Origin: JALZKA01 sp963786495
GTDB taxonomy: Bacteria > Actinomycetota > Thermoleophilia > Solirubrobacterales > 70-9
Length of the DNA: 64,000 nt
Direction of reading: 5' to 3'
Assembly: GCA_963786495.1 (NCBI GenBank)
Contig: CAWAZL010000011.1
Span: 62,001 to 126,000, forward strand
The translations under genes and the position numbers were made by a program. Under the pieces are notes generated by a model. That model worked only from the letters and a program-made list of their open reading frames with translations, had not been told where the DNA came from and ran no database searches. Shown piece by piece: positions 1-10,090 of the stretch (its first letter is position 1; each line of letters begins with the position of its first letter).

Positions 1-1005
1 GTCATCCGCTGCGACCACCACGACGACGATGTCGGTGACGTCGGCGCCGCGGGCGCGCATCGCGGTGAAGGCCGCGTGGCCAGGCGTGTCGATGAACGAG
101 ATCGTCTTCTCGCCGGAGTGCACCTGATAGGCGCCGATGTGCTGGGTGATGCCCCCGGCCTCTCCCGCGACGACTTCGGTCTCGCGGATCGCATCGAGGA
201 GCGAAGTCTTTCCGTGGTCGACGTGGCCCATGATCGTCACGACCGGAGGCCTGTCTTGAAGGTCGTCGGCGGAATCCTCGAAGACGATCTCCTCGGCCTC
301 TTCCTCGGCGGCGCTGACCATCTCGGCCTTGCGGTCGAGGGCCTCGGCCAGGACGACGACCGTTTCGTCGGGAAGGGTCTGGGTGAGCGTTGCCATCTCG
401 CCGAGCTTCATCAGCGTCTTGATGACCTCGGCGCTCGAGAGGCCAAGCGTCTCGGCAACTTCTTTGACCGTGGCGCCCGAAGGGATCTTGATGACCGGGA
501 TCTCAGTATCGACAGGCGCGGCTACCGGCGGCTCCTCGAGCAGCGGTCGCCGGCGGCGGCCTCCGCGGCGGCGCGGCGGGCGCTGTGGAGGCGGCGGGCC
601 CATGGAATCGCGGCGTGAGGCTTGCGAGTCGATCACGACACGGCGGCGCTTGCCTTGGGCCCCGCCCGCAGCGGGCGCGGAACCGCCGTCGCCGGCAGGG
701 CGCACGGGACGGACCGGCTTCGCGGATTCGGCCGCCGGCGCAGGCTTCCCTTCGGCTGACCGTGGGGACAGGCACCTTGTCCGCCGCGGGCTCATCCGCC
801 TGGGCGGCTCCGGGGCCAGTCCCCGCGCTCGGTGCTTCGGAGACAGACGCGGGCGCGCCGCCGCCCAGTGCCTTCGCGGCGAGGTCTTCATCAACGCTAG
901 AAGCAGCGGCCTTGGCTTCGATTCCGGCAGCCTGAAGCTTCGCGAGCACATCCTTGGATGTGAGGCCTCTTTCCTTGGCGATCTCGTGGACGCGCTTCTT
1001 GGCCA

Positions 1006-1006
<1 letters not shown>
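1..1006 (-). CDS. infB: Translation initiation factor IF-2, N-terminal part (runs off the left edge)
   Basis: IF-2 is the GTPase that brings initiator tRNA to the 30S subunit. From the start at 1006 the protein opens with MAKKRVHEIAKERGL and a degenerate Ala/Pro-rich linker. It then shows a second IF2_N-type helical domain (VKEVAETLGLSSAEVIKTL, about 440-490), the P-loop GHVDHGKTSLL (about 220-250) and the G3 motif DTPGHAAFT (about 80-105). The start region is in one frame and the GTPase part in another. The switch lies near 755-780, exactly at a GGGGACAGGCACC repeat copy, and I treat it as an indel. The C-terminal domains are outside the window. The ATG overlaps the presumed nusA stop (TGATG), so the two are translationally coupled. 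No ylxR gene lies between nusA and infB. Confidence 0.93.
764..778. repeat. GGGGACAGGCACC repeat copy inside infB
   Basis: GTGGGGACAGGCACC lies in the low-complexity linker of infB and is translated as Val-Pro-Val-Pro. A near-identical copy, GTGGGGTCAGGCACC, lies at 1036-1050 at the end of nusA and is translated as Val-Pro-Asp-Pro. Both resemble half of the dispersed GGGGTCAGACCCC palindrome family. The presumed infB indel maps to this copy. Confidence 0.6.
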
Positions 1007-2947
<1,941 letters not shown>

Positions 2948-2950
2948 GAT

Positions 2951-3397
2951 TCACCTCCAAATCCATAGTTCGCCAACAAGGTTCGACCGTTCGACGCCGT
3001 CGAACGGGATGCGTACGAGGGTCCCACCGATCGCAGCGACGGTGACGCTTTCGTCATCCGCGCTGGCAAGGGTGCCGTTGAAATTGCGCTGACCGTCGAT
3101 CGCCTCGCGCGTCTTGACGCGGCACCTTGCGGCCGAGGAAGCGCTGAAAATGTTCCGGCTTGGTGAGTGGGCGGTCGTCGCCGGGCGAGGAGACTTCCAT
3201 CGAGTACTGCTCGTTGAGAAGCGCGAAGCTCTCCGGTGACCGACTCGCAAAGCGCTCAGATCGACGCCGCCCGGGCGGTCGATATAGAGCCGCAAGGTCC
3301 CGGCAGAGGGTTGCTCGAGCGCGATCAGCTCGACATCGGGGTCGAATTCCCGAATGCGCTCCTCGATGGTCTCCCTCAGATTTTCTTGCGTACCCAC
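2951..3397 (-). CDS. rimP: Ribosome maturation factor RimP (frameshifted)
   Basis: RimP helps assemble the 30S subunit. The N-terminal part (TIEERIREFDPDVELIALE, then LRLYIDRPGGVDL) and the C-terminal SH3-like part (VKTREAIDGQRNFNGTL ending IPFDGVERSNLV) are clear. The middle, about 3120-3240, is in another frame that still encodes RimP-like sequence (LNEQYSMEVSSPG), so two compensating indels are likely. The GTG at 3397 is preferred over a TTG at 3430 because GGAGA lies five bases upstream of it. The stop lies inside the nusA ribosome-binding region, giving the usual rimP-nusA-infB operon. Confidence 0.9.
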   Translation of the reverse strand: MGTQENLRETIEERIREFDPDVELIALEQPSAGTLRLYIDRPGGVDLSALRVGHRRASRFSTSSTRWKSPRPATTAHSPSRNIFSASSAARCRVKTREAIDGQRNFNGTLASADDESVTVAAIGGTLVRIPFDGVERSNLVGELWIWR

Positions 3398-3445
3398 GAT
3401 TTCTCCGTCGGTTTTCTGGCCTCTCCGCAACCCGGTTCAGGCCGT

Positions 3446-3470
3446 AAAAAAAGGCGGGTCCGGGCCCACC
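3446..3470 (-). terminator. Intrinsic terminator in the rimP-nusA-infB leader (probable attenuator)
   Basis: On the minus strand GGTGGG-CCCGGA-CCCGCC forms a six-base-pair stem (one G-U pair) followed directly by seven T residues. It lies between a TATACT -10 element and the rimP start, so it can end transcription before the operon is entered. It could also simply terminate dtd-side transcription. A NusA-dependent terminator in the leader of the rimP-nusA operon is known from Bacillus subtilis. Confidence 0.65.
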
Positions 3471-3503
3471 TCGACAGGGTTCGGGTACGTAAGAGGTAAA
3501 ACG

Positions 3504-3532
3504 AGTATAGCCACGCTCAGCCAGGCGACACG
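3504..3532 (-). promoter_or_regulatory. Candidate promoter of the rimP-nusA-infB operon
   Basis: The -10 TATACT (3509-3504) is strong. The -35 CGTGTC (3532-3527) at 17-bp spacing is poor. It sits in the gap after dtd would begin a leader of about 100 bases that contains the terminator hairpin. Confidence 0.4.
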
Positions 3533-3550
3533 CCCGAATTCCAGCGAGGA

Positions 3551-3968
3551 TTACGCCTCCAGAAGGAGGGTGACGGGGCCGTCGTTTGTGAGCTCCACGG
3601 CCATCATCGCGCCGAAGACGCCGCCCTTCGCGCCGAGGCGCTCGCGGAAGCGCTCGTACAGCGGCTCGGCCTCCTCAGGGCCGTGCTGCGCCCATGTAGC
3701 TGGGGCGATTGCCCTTGCGCGTGTCGGCCATCAAGGTGAACTGGCTGACGCACAACACCTCGCGCTCTCCGAGCGGCTCGTTCATCCGCCCCTCGGCGTC
3801 GCCGAAGATCCGCAGCGCCCGGATCTTGTCCGCCAGCCGATCGGCCTGGTCCGGCCCGTCGCCGTCGCCGACCCCGAGAAGCACCAGGAGCCCAGGGCCG
3901 ATTGCCGAAATCTCTTCTGAGCCGACCAAGACGCGCGCGCTCGAGACACGCTGGACGAGCGCCTTCAC
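3551..3968 (-). CDS. dtd: D-aminoacyl-tRNA deacylase (frameshifted)
   Basis: DTD hydrolyses D-amino acids, and misacylated Gly, from tRNA. The start MKALVQRVSSARVLV, the catalytic-face motif CVSQFTLMADTRKGNRPSY and, after a frame change near 3685, the conserved C-terminal NDGPVTLLLE ending at TAA 3551 together cover the whole ~140-residue family. It lies 11 bases downstream of the TPR gene on the same strand. Confidence 0.9.
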
Positions 3969-3979
3969 ACGACCGGGAA

Positions 3980-4345
3980 CTACGCCGCGCGCCTGGCGCG
4001 GTCGCGGTAGAGGCGGTAGTCGCTGCGCTGTGGCTGCAGGTTTGCCGCGAGCGCCAGGTGATGGCGGGCACGCTTCGTCTCACCCGTCATCGTGAGCGCG
4101 CGACCAAGGCAGAAGTGCGCGTAGTCGTTGACCGGAGCCGACTCGACCACGGCCTCGAATTCGGTCGCGGCCTCCGAGAACTGGCGGTTCCGGAAGTAGG
4201 CGCGGCCAAGCGCTTCGCGCACGGATGTCTTCTCGGGCGCCCGGCGGGCGGCCTCGGCGAGAGGCTCTGCAGCCTCGGCGAACGAGCCGTCTTCGAGCAG
4301 CTCCATCCCCTTGCGATACAGCGTGTAGGTGGAGTCAGTCGTCAC
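3980..4345 (-). CDS. Small tetratricopeptide-repeat protein
   Basis: This 121-residue protein is made almost wholly of TPR-like helix pairs, for example YRKGMELLEDGSFAEAAEPL, ALGRAYFRNRQFSEAATEF and CLGRALTMTGETKRARHHL. It has no signal peptide or membrane segment, so it is probably a cytoplasmic protein-interaction module. Its start overlaps the coaBC stop by 11 bases, so it is cotranscribed with coaBC. The partner is unknown. Confidence 0.75.
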   Translation of the reverse strand: MTTDSTYTLYRKGMELLEDGSFAEAAEPLAEAARRAPEKTSVREALGRAYFRNRQFSEAATEFEAVVESAPVNDYAHFCLGRALTMTGETKRARHHLALAANLQPQRSDYRLYRDRARRAA

Positions 4346-5585
4346 TCTTTGAGTGTACGAATCCCCGCAGGGAATCGACCTCTGAAAGAACGGCTTCCGC
4401 GACCTCTTCCTTGGTGCTTTCCGGAACCGCCTTCTCGCCGCCCGCGGTCATGATCGTGACCTCGTTCCGCTCAGAGTCGAAGCCGATCTCGGGGCGGGAG
4501 ATGTCGTTGAAGACGATCGCGTCAAGGCCTTTGCGCTCCAGCTTCTCACGCGCCCTCGAGATGGCCTCCGCGCCATGCTCGGCCGCAAAGCCGACCAGTG
4601 TCTGCTCCGGCCGGCGCCTGCCGGCGAGCGACGCGACGACGTCCTCGGTCTCGGTGAGCCGAAGCTCCATGCCCCCGCTGCCTTCGCGGACGAGCTTTCC
4701 CTCGGCCGGCTCGGGCCGGAAGTCCGCAACGGCCGCGGCCATAAGCAGAACGTCCGCGTGCTCGAAGGCCGCGCGGCTTGCCTCTGCCAACTCGGCCGCG
4801 CTCTCGACTCTCACGACGCCTACCTGAGGGGAGATCGGAAGCGAGACGTTGGCGGCGACGAGGGTGACGTCAGCGCCGCGGCGTGCCGCTGCCTCGGCCA
4901 GCGCGACCCCCATCCGCCCGCTGGAGCGGTTGCCGATGAAGCGCACCGAATCGATCGCCTCGCGCGTGCCGCCGGCGGTGACGAGCACGTGCATGCCGTC
5001 CCACGGGCCGGCGGGCCCGGGCAGGGCCGACTCGACCCGGGCTAGAAGCGTTTCGGGCTGGGGCAGCCGGCCGGTTCCGTGCTCGCCGCGGGATGCCAAC
5101 GGGCCCTCGTCGGGCTCAATGACCTCCACCCCGCGTTCGCGCAGGAGCTCCAGGTTCCGCTGAGTTGCCGCGTCGCGGTACATGCGGTCGTTCATCGCCG
5201 GAGCGACCAGGCGCGGCGCGTCGCAAGCGAGGAAGGAGGTGGTCAGCATCGAGTCGGCGACGCCGGCGGCGAGCTTCGAGATCGTGTTGGCCGACGCGGG
5301 TGCAACAAGGAAGGCGTCGCAGCCCTCGGCCAGCGCCAGATGGCCGATCGGGTCGTGCGTGGGGGGATCTTCGGCGGGCCAGCCGCCGCGCATCGGGTCC
5401 CGGTCCCACTCGGAGATGAGGACGGGCGCGCCGACGATCCCTTCGAACGACGCCGCTCCCACGAACCGGGTGGCGGCCTCTGTCATCACGACACGGACCG
5501 CATGGCCCTGCTTGGTCGCGAGACGTGCCAGCTCCAGGGCCCGGTACGCGGCAATGCCGCCGGTTACGCCAAGCAGGATCCGCAT
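4335..5585 (-). CDS. coaBC: Bifunctional phosphopantothenoylcysteine decarboxylase / phosphopantothenate-cysteine ligase
   Basis: CoaBC carries out two steps of coenzyme A synthesis. The 416-residue protein is full length. CoaC comes first, with the flavoprotein start RILLGVTGGIAAYRALEL, a catalytic-His region IGHLALAEG, the PASANTISKLAAGVAD segment and the PAMN motif near residue 130. CoaB follows from about residue 200, with HVLVTAGGTREAIDSVRFI, NRSSGRMG and the C-terminal VFNDIS. It follows rpoZ on the same strand, the common actinobacterial order, but with a 165-bp structured element between them. Confidence 0.96.
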   Translation of the reverse strand: MRILLGVTGGIAAYRALELARLATKQGHAVRVVMTEAATRFVGAASFEGIVGAPVLISEWDRDPMRGGWPAEDPPTHDPIGHLALAEGCDAFLVAPASANTISKLAAGVADSMLTTSFLACDAPRLVAPAMNDRMYRDAATQRNLELLRERGVEVIEPDEGPLASRGEHGTGRLPQPETLLARVESALPGPAGPWDGMHVLVTAGGTREAIDSVRFIGNRSSGRMGVALAEAAARRGADVTLVAANVSLPISPQVGVVRVESAAELAEASRAAFEHADVLLMAAAVADFRPEPAEGKLVREGSGGMELRLTETEDVVASLAGRRRPEQTLVGFAAEHGAEAISRAREKLERKGLDAIVFNDISRPEIGFDSERNEVTIMTAGGEKAVPESTKEEVAEAVLSEVDSLRGFVHSKSDD

Positions 5586-5622
5586 GCTGAAATGGTGCCA
5601 GCCCGCGGCTGGCGGTGCGGTC

Positions 5623-5787
5623 TAGTGGCTTGATTTGGGCTGACGCGTGCGTGAGGGCGTCTGGAAGCAAGCCGGGCGAGGACGTGGGACGAAGCCTGTA
5701 CCGGTGGTACAGGCGAGGATCGCGGCCGCGATCCGGCGCCGCTACCAGGCGTTCTCACGTGCGTGAGAAGCCCAGATCAAGCCACTA
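5623..5787. repeat. Nested inverted-repeat element between rpoZ and coaBC
   Basis: Outer arms of 19 bp, TAGTGGCTTGATTTGGGCT (5623-5641) and its complement (5769-5787), match at 18 of 19 positions. The interior holds three more hairpins, written here on the minus strand: TTCTCACG-CA-CGTGAGAA, the 16-bp palindrome GATCGCGGCCGCGATC, and CCTGTACC-ACC-GGTACAGG. The right arm includes the rpoZ stop codon. It could be a small non-autonomous mobile element with terminal inverted repeats, or a multibranched RNA in the rpoZ-coaBC transcript. No ORF is visible inside. Confidence 0.75.
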
Positions 5788-6015
5788 ACCCTTGTACTCG
5801 TAATTAATCTTGCCCTGAGCGAGCTCTTCGAGAGCAATCGTCAGGTAGTTGCCAGAGCGTGTCTCCACCATCGGCGGCGTGTACTCCTCGTAGCTCCCCT
5901 CGCCCAATGCGCGGTAGTAGCTGTTCAGCTGGCGCGCTCGCTTGGCGGCCACCAGAACGGCGGCGTAATGCGAGTCTGTTCGCTCGAGAAGGTTTTCGAC
6001 TCTTGGCTTGACCAT
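5785..6015 (-). CDS. rpoZ: RNA polymerase omega subunit
   Basis: Omega supports assembly of the beta-prime subunit. This 76-residue protein begins MVKPRVENLLERTDSHYAAV and carries the family's AKRARQLN core and the C-terminal LTIALEELAQGKINYEY typical of actinobacteria. It lies 33 bases downstream of gmk on the same strand. Its TAG stop is part of the right arm of the inverted-repeat element. Confidence 0.95.
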   Translation of the reverse strand: MVKPRVENLLERTDSHYAAVLVAAKRARQLNSYYRALGEGSYEEYTPPMVETRSGNYLTIALEELAQGKINYEYKG

Positions 6016-6048
6016 TAGCCGTCAGGATACCCGGGCCGGCGGGAGTCC

Positions 6049-6612
6049 TCAGCCTGTCAACTCGTCCCGCACGATCGCCTCCAATTCGTCAGAGGCGCGA
6101 TCGAGGTCGTCGTTCACGACCACGTGCTTGAACTCCTGGGACGCCTCGAGCTCCTGCTTTGCGGTCTCGAGGCGGCGCTCGATTGCTTCCGCCGAGTCGG
6201 TCCCTCGGCCCGAGAGACGCTCCCTGAGGGCCTCAGGGTCAGGGGGCGTTATGAAGATCAGAACGGCCTCGTCGCCCATCGCGGCCCTGACCTGCCGGGC
6301 CCCCTGGACCTCGATCTCCAGAACCACCGACGAGCCCGCGTCGAGCGTTCTCTCGATCTCCGACCGGAGAGTCCCGTAGCGATTGCCGGAGAAGGTGGCG
6401 TGTTCCAGGAAGTCGCCGGTCTCGGCCCGCTCGGCGAACTCCTCGGCGGAAAGGAAGTGGTAGTCGACGCCTTCTGACTCGCCCTCACGGGGCTCGCGGG
6501 TCGTCGCCGAGACCGAAAGGTCGAGGCCCGGGACGCGCTCGCGCAGGTCGCGGATGAGAGTGCCCTTGCCGACACCCGACGGGCCGGTGATGACGAAGAC
6601 GCGTGCAGCCAT
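6049..6612 (-). CDS. gmk: Guanylate kinase
   Basis: It phosphorylates GMP to GDP. The 187-residue protein has the P-loop GPSGVGKGTL at residues 10-19, the GMP-binding segment TTREPREGESEGVDYHFL and the lid region RLSGRGTDSAEAIERRL. Length and order match the family. It sits in the conserved mIHF-gmk-rpoZ-coaBC block. Confidence 0.97.
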   Translation of the reverse strand: MAARVFVITGPSGVGKGTLIRDLRERVPGLDLSVSATTREPREGESEGVDYHFLSAEEFAERAETGDFLEHATFSGNRYGTLRSEIERTLDAGSSVVLEIEVQGARQVRAAMGDEAVLIFITPPDPEALRERLSGRGTDSAEAIERRLETAKQELEASQEFKHVVVNDDLDRASDELEAIVRDELTG

Positions 6613-6664
6613 TAATCAATCAAACCCCGCGGGCCGGACACATGCCCCCCAGGCTCGCGAGGAG

Positions 6665-7000
6665 CTAGCGGCGCAGCATGGTGACGAGCTCTGCGCGCTG
6701 GCGCTGCGAGAGCCCGCCGATGGTCTTCGACGGAGAGATCCGGCACTGGCCGAGGATCTTGTTCGCCTTGACCCGGCCGTACTTCGGAACGGCGAGGATC
6801 ATGTCGAAGACCTTGGCGGTCATGACCCACTCGGGCGGATCGAGCAAAAGCCCGTCCACAGAGGTCTTGCCGGCTTTGAGGTCGCGCTTCAACTGGGCGC
6901 GGCGGGTGCGGATGTCGTTCGCGCGCCCAAGTGCCTTCATTCGCTGGTCGTGCGTCCTCTCGGGGACTGGAGTGGCGGTGTCGGCGGGATTTACGGCCAT
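6665..7000 (-). CDS. mihF: Integration host factor, actinobacterial type (mIHF)
   Basis: This is the nucleoid-associated DNA-bending protein of actinobacteria, unrelated to enterobacterial IHF. The 111-residue sequence has the diagnostic run LLLDPPEWVMTAKVFDMIL, then KYGRVKANKILGQCRISPSKTIGGLS as the helix-two-turn-helix region. It is followed by gmk, as in most actinobacteria. pyrF, which often lies just upstream, is absent, and pyrD is the next gene. A strong promoter lies 12 bases before the ATG. Confidence 0.95.
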   Translation of the reverse strand: MAVNPADTATPVPERTHDQRMKALGRANDIRTRRAQLKRDLKAGKTSVDGLLLDPPEWVMTAKVFDMILAVPKYGRVKANKILGQCRISPSKTIGGLSQRQRAELVTMLRR

Positions 7001-7011
7001 GCGAGGCGGCG

Positions 7012-7040
7012 ACTATAGCGCGGCTTAGGCCCACGGGCAA
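7012..7040 (-). promoter_or_regulatory. Promoter of mihF (near-leaderless)
   Basis: The -35 TTGCCC (7040-7035), a 17-bp spacer and the -10 TATAGT (7017-7012) lie just ahead of the mihF ATG at 7000. A start site about seven bases after the -10 would leave almost no 5' leader. This suggests mihF-gmk-rpoZ-coaBC can be transcribed apart from pyrD. Confidence 0.6.
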
Positions 7041-7066
7041 AGCAATTCGCCCTTAACAGGGCAAAT

Positions 7067-7966
7067 TCAATTCGACCTCAGGTTGAGGTGAAGGGTCGAG
7101 GCGTCGTTGAGAATTTCTTCGAGTCCATCGCGGACTCGGATTCCTGCTGCCGCATCGCGGAAGTTCGCGGTCCCGACGGCAATCAGTCCGGCCCCCGAGG
7201 CGAGGAACTCGGCGGCGTCCTGAGCCGTCTCGATGCCTCCCATCCCGATTACCGCGATCGAGACCGCGGCGCTGACGCGGCGCACCTGCTCGAGTGCGAT
7301 CGCCCGCACCGCCGGGCCTGAGAGGCCGCCGCTTCCGGCACCCAGCCAGGGCTCCGACGAGCCCGGAGCAAGGCCAGTGGCACGGATGGTGTTGATCAGC
7401 GAGACGCCGTCGGCTCCCGCCTCTTCGGCCGCGACCGCGACCGCCGCTGGGTCAGCGGTGTTCGGCGTCAGCTTCACCACCAGGGGCTTCTCAGTCCGCT
7501 CGCGCAGCGCCGTCACCAGGGCGTGCGTCTCCGCCGGTTGCTCGCCGACGATGAGGCCGGACTTCACGTTCGGGCATGACACGTTCAGCTCCAGCGCCGC
7601 AACCTCGTCGCGGCTGCCGACTCCATCGACGAGCCGCTCGAAGCCGTCGCGGTCCGTCGCCATCACGGAGACGATCAGCGGCACCGGCAGCTCGGCGAGC
7701 TGCGGAAGGTCGTTGGCGAGGAATCCCTCGAGGCCCTTGTTCGGCAGGCCGATCGAGTTGATCATCCCGCTGGGCGTCTCATAGAGGCGCGGCGGCGGAT
7801 TGCCGGCGCGTGGGTCCGGGGTAATCGTCTTGGAGACGAAGGCGCTGAACGGGAAGTCGTCAAGCAGCGCGTCGCCGAACGCTCGGCGGGCGGCGATCGC
7901 GTCGAAGGTTCCGGAGCCGTTCAGGACGGGATGCTCGAGCGAGAGTGAGCCGATGTCGTAGGTCAT
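7067..7966 (-). CDS. pyrD: Dihydroorotate dehydrogenase, class 1B catalytic subunit
   Basis: It oxidises dihydroorotate to orotate. The FMN-barrel features are present: LEHPVLNGSGTFD, LPNKGLEGFL, the active-site segment ELNVSCPNVKSGL with the class-1 Cys, VKLTPNTADPAAVA, GGLSGPAVRAIALEQV and the FMN phosphate site VGTANFRD. Class 1B enzymes work with PyrK, whose gene lies 13 kb away at 21188-22039 on the same strand, so the usual pair has been separated by the cassette at 7991-21183. Confidence 0.95.
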   Translation of the reverse strand: MTYDIGSLSLEHPVLNGSGTFDAIAARRAFGDALLDDFPFSAFVSKTITPDPRAGNPPPRLYETPSGMINSIGLPNKGLEGFLANDLPQLAELPVPLIVSVMATDRDGFERLVDGVGSRDEVAALELNVSCPNVKSGLIVGEQPAETHALVTALRERTEKPLVVKLTPNTADPAAVAVAAEEAGADGVSLINTIRATGLAPGSSEPWLGAGSGGLSGPAVRAIALEQVRRVSAAVSIAVIGMGGIETAQDAAEFLASGAGLIAVGTANFRDAAAGIRVRDGLEEILNDASTLHLNLRSN

Positions 7967-7990
7967 GAGATGACTGGGGTCAAGGATAGG

Positions 7991-8614
7991 TCAGCGGGCA
8001 AGATCCTTCGGCAGGACGACGCCGCTCGCCAGGGCGCGGTTGGCGAGCTCCATGCGCTTGCGATTCCGGGGCAGGTCGGGCACCTCGAACAACCTGAAAA
8101 GGATCTTCATGTGAGAGCGAACGGCTTCGACCGAGACGACCAGCTCGTCGGCGATCTCGCGGTTCGACGGCGCCACGCCCGCCTCCCCGGGGTCGGCAAG
8201 CGGCCGGCAGAGCGCGGCGAGCACGCGATATTGCGCTCCGCTCACGTTCGCCATCTGGGCCCGCGTTGACGGTGGCGCGGTCTCATCGGCGGTGTCCGAG
8301 GGACTTCGGAACAGGACCTCCGTCGCGCCGAAACGAACCAAGTCGTGGTCATAAAGGCGGCGGCGTCCATGAAGCCTCGCCCCGTTGACGAAGGTTCCGT
8401 TGCTGGAAATCTGGTCGTCCACGGCGATCCAGCTTCCGCCGAGCTTCTCGAGCACGGCATGCAGGCGCGACACCTCCGGGTCCCACGTGAGCGCGAGGTC
8501 GTTGTCCGCCTCACGGCCAACACTCAGACGCTCTCCCTTGAGTTCGATCACGTGCTCGGCGCCCTGGGCGTCTCGAAGCAAGAGGAACGCTGTGTTGGGA
8601 GGCGGATCGCTCAT
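7991..8614 (-). CDS. FHA-domain protein with C-terminal HTH-like region
   Basis: Residues about 25-100 form an FHA phosphothreonine-binding domain, with the conserved LSVGREADNDLAL, VSRLHAVLE and ISSNGTFVNGARL. Residues about 130-205 look like a winged or LuxR-type helix-turn-helix (VSGAQYRVLAALCRPL, NREIADELVVSVEAVRSHMKIL). The likely role is a phospho-dependent transcription factor or adaptor read out from the upstream kinases. It is third in an operon after the kinase and pseudokinase, starting 19 bases after the pseudokinase stop. The DNA target is unknown; the divergent operon at 12124 is the obvious candidate. Confidence 0.85.
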   Translation of the reverse strand: MSDPPPNTAFLLLRDAQGAEHVIELKGERLSVGREADNDLALTWDPEVSRLHAVLEKLGGSWIAVDDQISSNGTFVNGARLHGRRRLYDHDLVRFGATEVLFRSPSDTADETAPPSTRAQMANVSGAQYRVLAALCRPLADPGEAGVAPSNREIADELVVSVEAVRSHMKILFRLFEVPDLPRNRKRMELANRALASGVVLPKDLAR

Positions 8615-8632
8615 TCAGTCTTGGGCAAATGA

Positions 8633-10090
8633 TCACCCGATCATTCGAAAGGCAGTCCCAGTAAACCGATACGCGTGGATGACGGGCGCAGTCTCGCCCT
8701 TGTTGAGCCAGCGCAGACACAGGCCGTAGCGATCGCCGCAGAACGCGAACTCGTCGAGGTTCAAGAGCTCGCCGCCGGGGAGAACGTCTGGCGCCTCGAT
8801 GCGAGCCAGACGCCGGCCCGCCTGGAAGGCGTCCAGCGCCACCCTGCTTTTGATGCGCACGAGGTCAACCCGCACGGTTTTACCGGCCTTGGTATCGACG
8901 AACCGCGAGCCGAGCACCCGGCCCGGCGCTGCCGCTGCCGCCGCGTTTCCCGTGAGCTGCGCCGGCGGGGTCGCGCGAGTTCCTTCCTCGATCTCGACTT
9001 CGAGCCGGATCTCGCCCTCCAACCGGTCGAAACCATGCTTGTTCGGATCGGGCGCCAAGGCGCCGTTCCAGCGAACGACCGAGCGATCGGGCACGCCGTT
9101 CATCTCGCCGATGGTTGCTCCCGGGCCGAGCAGAACGCCGATGCGATCGCCGGGCTCGACGGCGACCTGCGATGAGAACTCATGAGTTCCGGTGTCGGGC
9201 GGCTGAGCGAGTTGAGAGAACCCGTGGACGAACGGCCTCTCGTCGTTACCGCGAATGATCTGGAGCGTCAGGTCTCCCGAGGCACCCGTCACCCGCCAGT
9301 TGGTGATGACTCCGGCGCGTTTGACTTCGAGCGGCTCGCCGGACCTGGTTGTCTGACTGAGGGTGCAGGCAGGGGTGTTGGGCCCCGGGTCCTCCGCGCA
9401 GCCGACGGTTTGAACGCTGGTCTCGGGGCGATCGTCCTCACCGGAGCCCGAAGCGATCACCAGCCCGGCGCCCACGACCGCCAGGACCGCAAACGCAGCG
9501 ATCGCCCGGGTTGCCAGTGACGCGCTCTGCCGCCGCATGCCTCCTGAGCTCACCAGCTCTTGAAGTGAGGCGAGAGCCTCGCGATCCGACGCCACCGTTC
9601 CCGGGCGGCCCAGCCCGAAATCCGTCAGGTGAGCGGCGCCTGATCCGTCGACCAACACGTTCCGTTCGTTGACAGCGCCGTGCACGAGGCCCGCGGCGTG
9701 CGCCGCGTCCAACGCAGCAGCGACCGGCTCGAGGAGCGCTCGGAGCCGCAGCGGCGACACGTGCTCCGCGGAGGTGAACTCGGCGAGAGTCCGGCCGCGA
9801 ACGAGCCTGCTCGCGACGAACTTCCCGCCTTCCCAGTCACCAGCCCCGTAGACGGGGACGACCCGCGGATGGTGAAATGTCGCCGCTCGGTTCTGCTGCT
9901 CGCGAAACGTCTCTGCTCGCCCCGCAGCGTCAAAGCACTCCGAGGGGATCAGGCGCAGCGCGACCGGGCGCGAAAGGGAAAGCTGAGTGGCCTCGTAGAC
10001 CGCGCCGAGACTGCCCGTGCGGATGAGGCGTTCGATCCGGAAGCCACCGACTATGGCCCCGCGTTCCACTACCGCCTGCTCAGCTCGCAA
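8633..10090 (-). CDS. Membrane-anchored Ser/Thr pseudokinase with extracellular sensor-like domain
   Basis: The 485-residue protein has a PknB-like N-lobe (GFRIERLIRTGSLGAVYEA), but the VAIK Lys is replaced (VALRLI). The catalytic loop reads VHGAVNERN in place of HRDVKPQN, so the base Asp is lost. DFG is kept (TDFGLG), and the activation segment and most of the C-lobe are missing. A single membrane helix (ATRAIAAFAVLAVVGAGLVI, about residues 200-220) leads to a ~265-residue outside domain with an early Cys pair. That domain is clearly paralogous to the one on the upstream kinase. The TTG at 10090 overlaps the kinase stop; a GTG at 10069 is an alternative start. It is probably an allosteric partner of the active kinase. 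Confidence 0.85.
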   Translation of the reverse strand: MRAEQAVVERGAIVGGFRIERLIRTGSLGAVYEATQLSLSRPVALRLIPSECFDAAGRAETFREQQNRAATFHHPRVVPVYGAGDWEGGKFVASRLVRGRTLAEFTSAEHVSPLRLRALLEPVAAALDAAHAAGLVHGAVNERNVLVDGSGAAHLTDFGLGRPGTVASDREALASLQELVSSGGMRRQSASLATRAIAAFAVLAVVGAGLVIASGSGEDDRPETSVQTVGCAEDPGPNTPACTLSQTTRSGEPLEVKRAGVITNWRVTGASGDLTLQIIRGNDERPFVHGFSQLAQPPDTGTHEFSSQVAVEPGDRIGVLLGPGATIGEMNGVPDRSVVRWNGALAPDPNKHGFDRLEGEIRLEVEIEEGTRATPPAQLTGNAAAAAAPGRVLGSRFVDTKAGKTVRVDLVRIKSRVALDAFQAGRRLARIEAPDVLPGGELLNLDEFAFCGDRYGLCLRWLNKGETAPVIHAYRFTGTAFRMIG

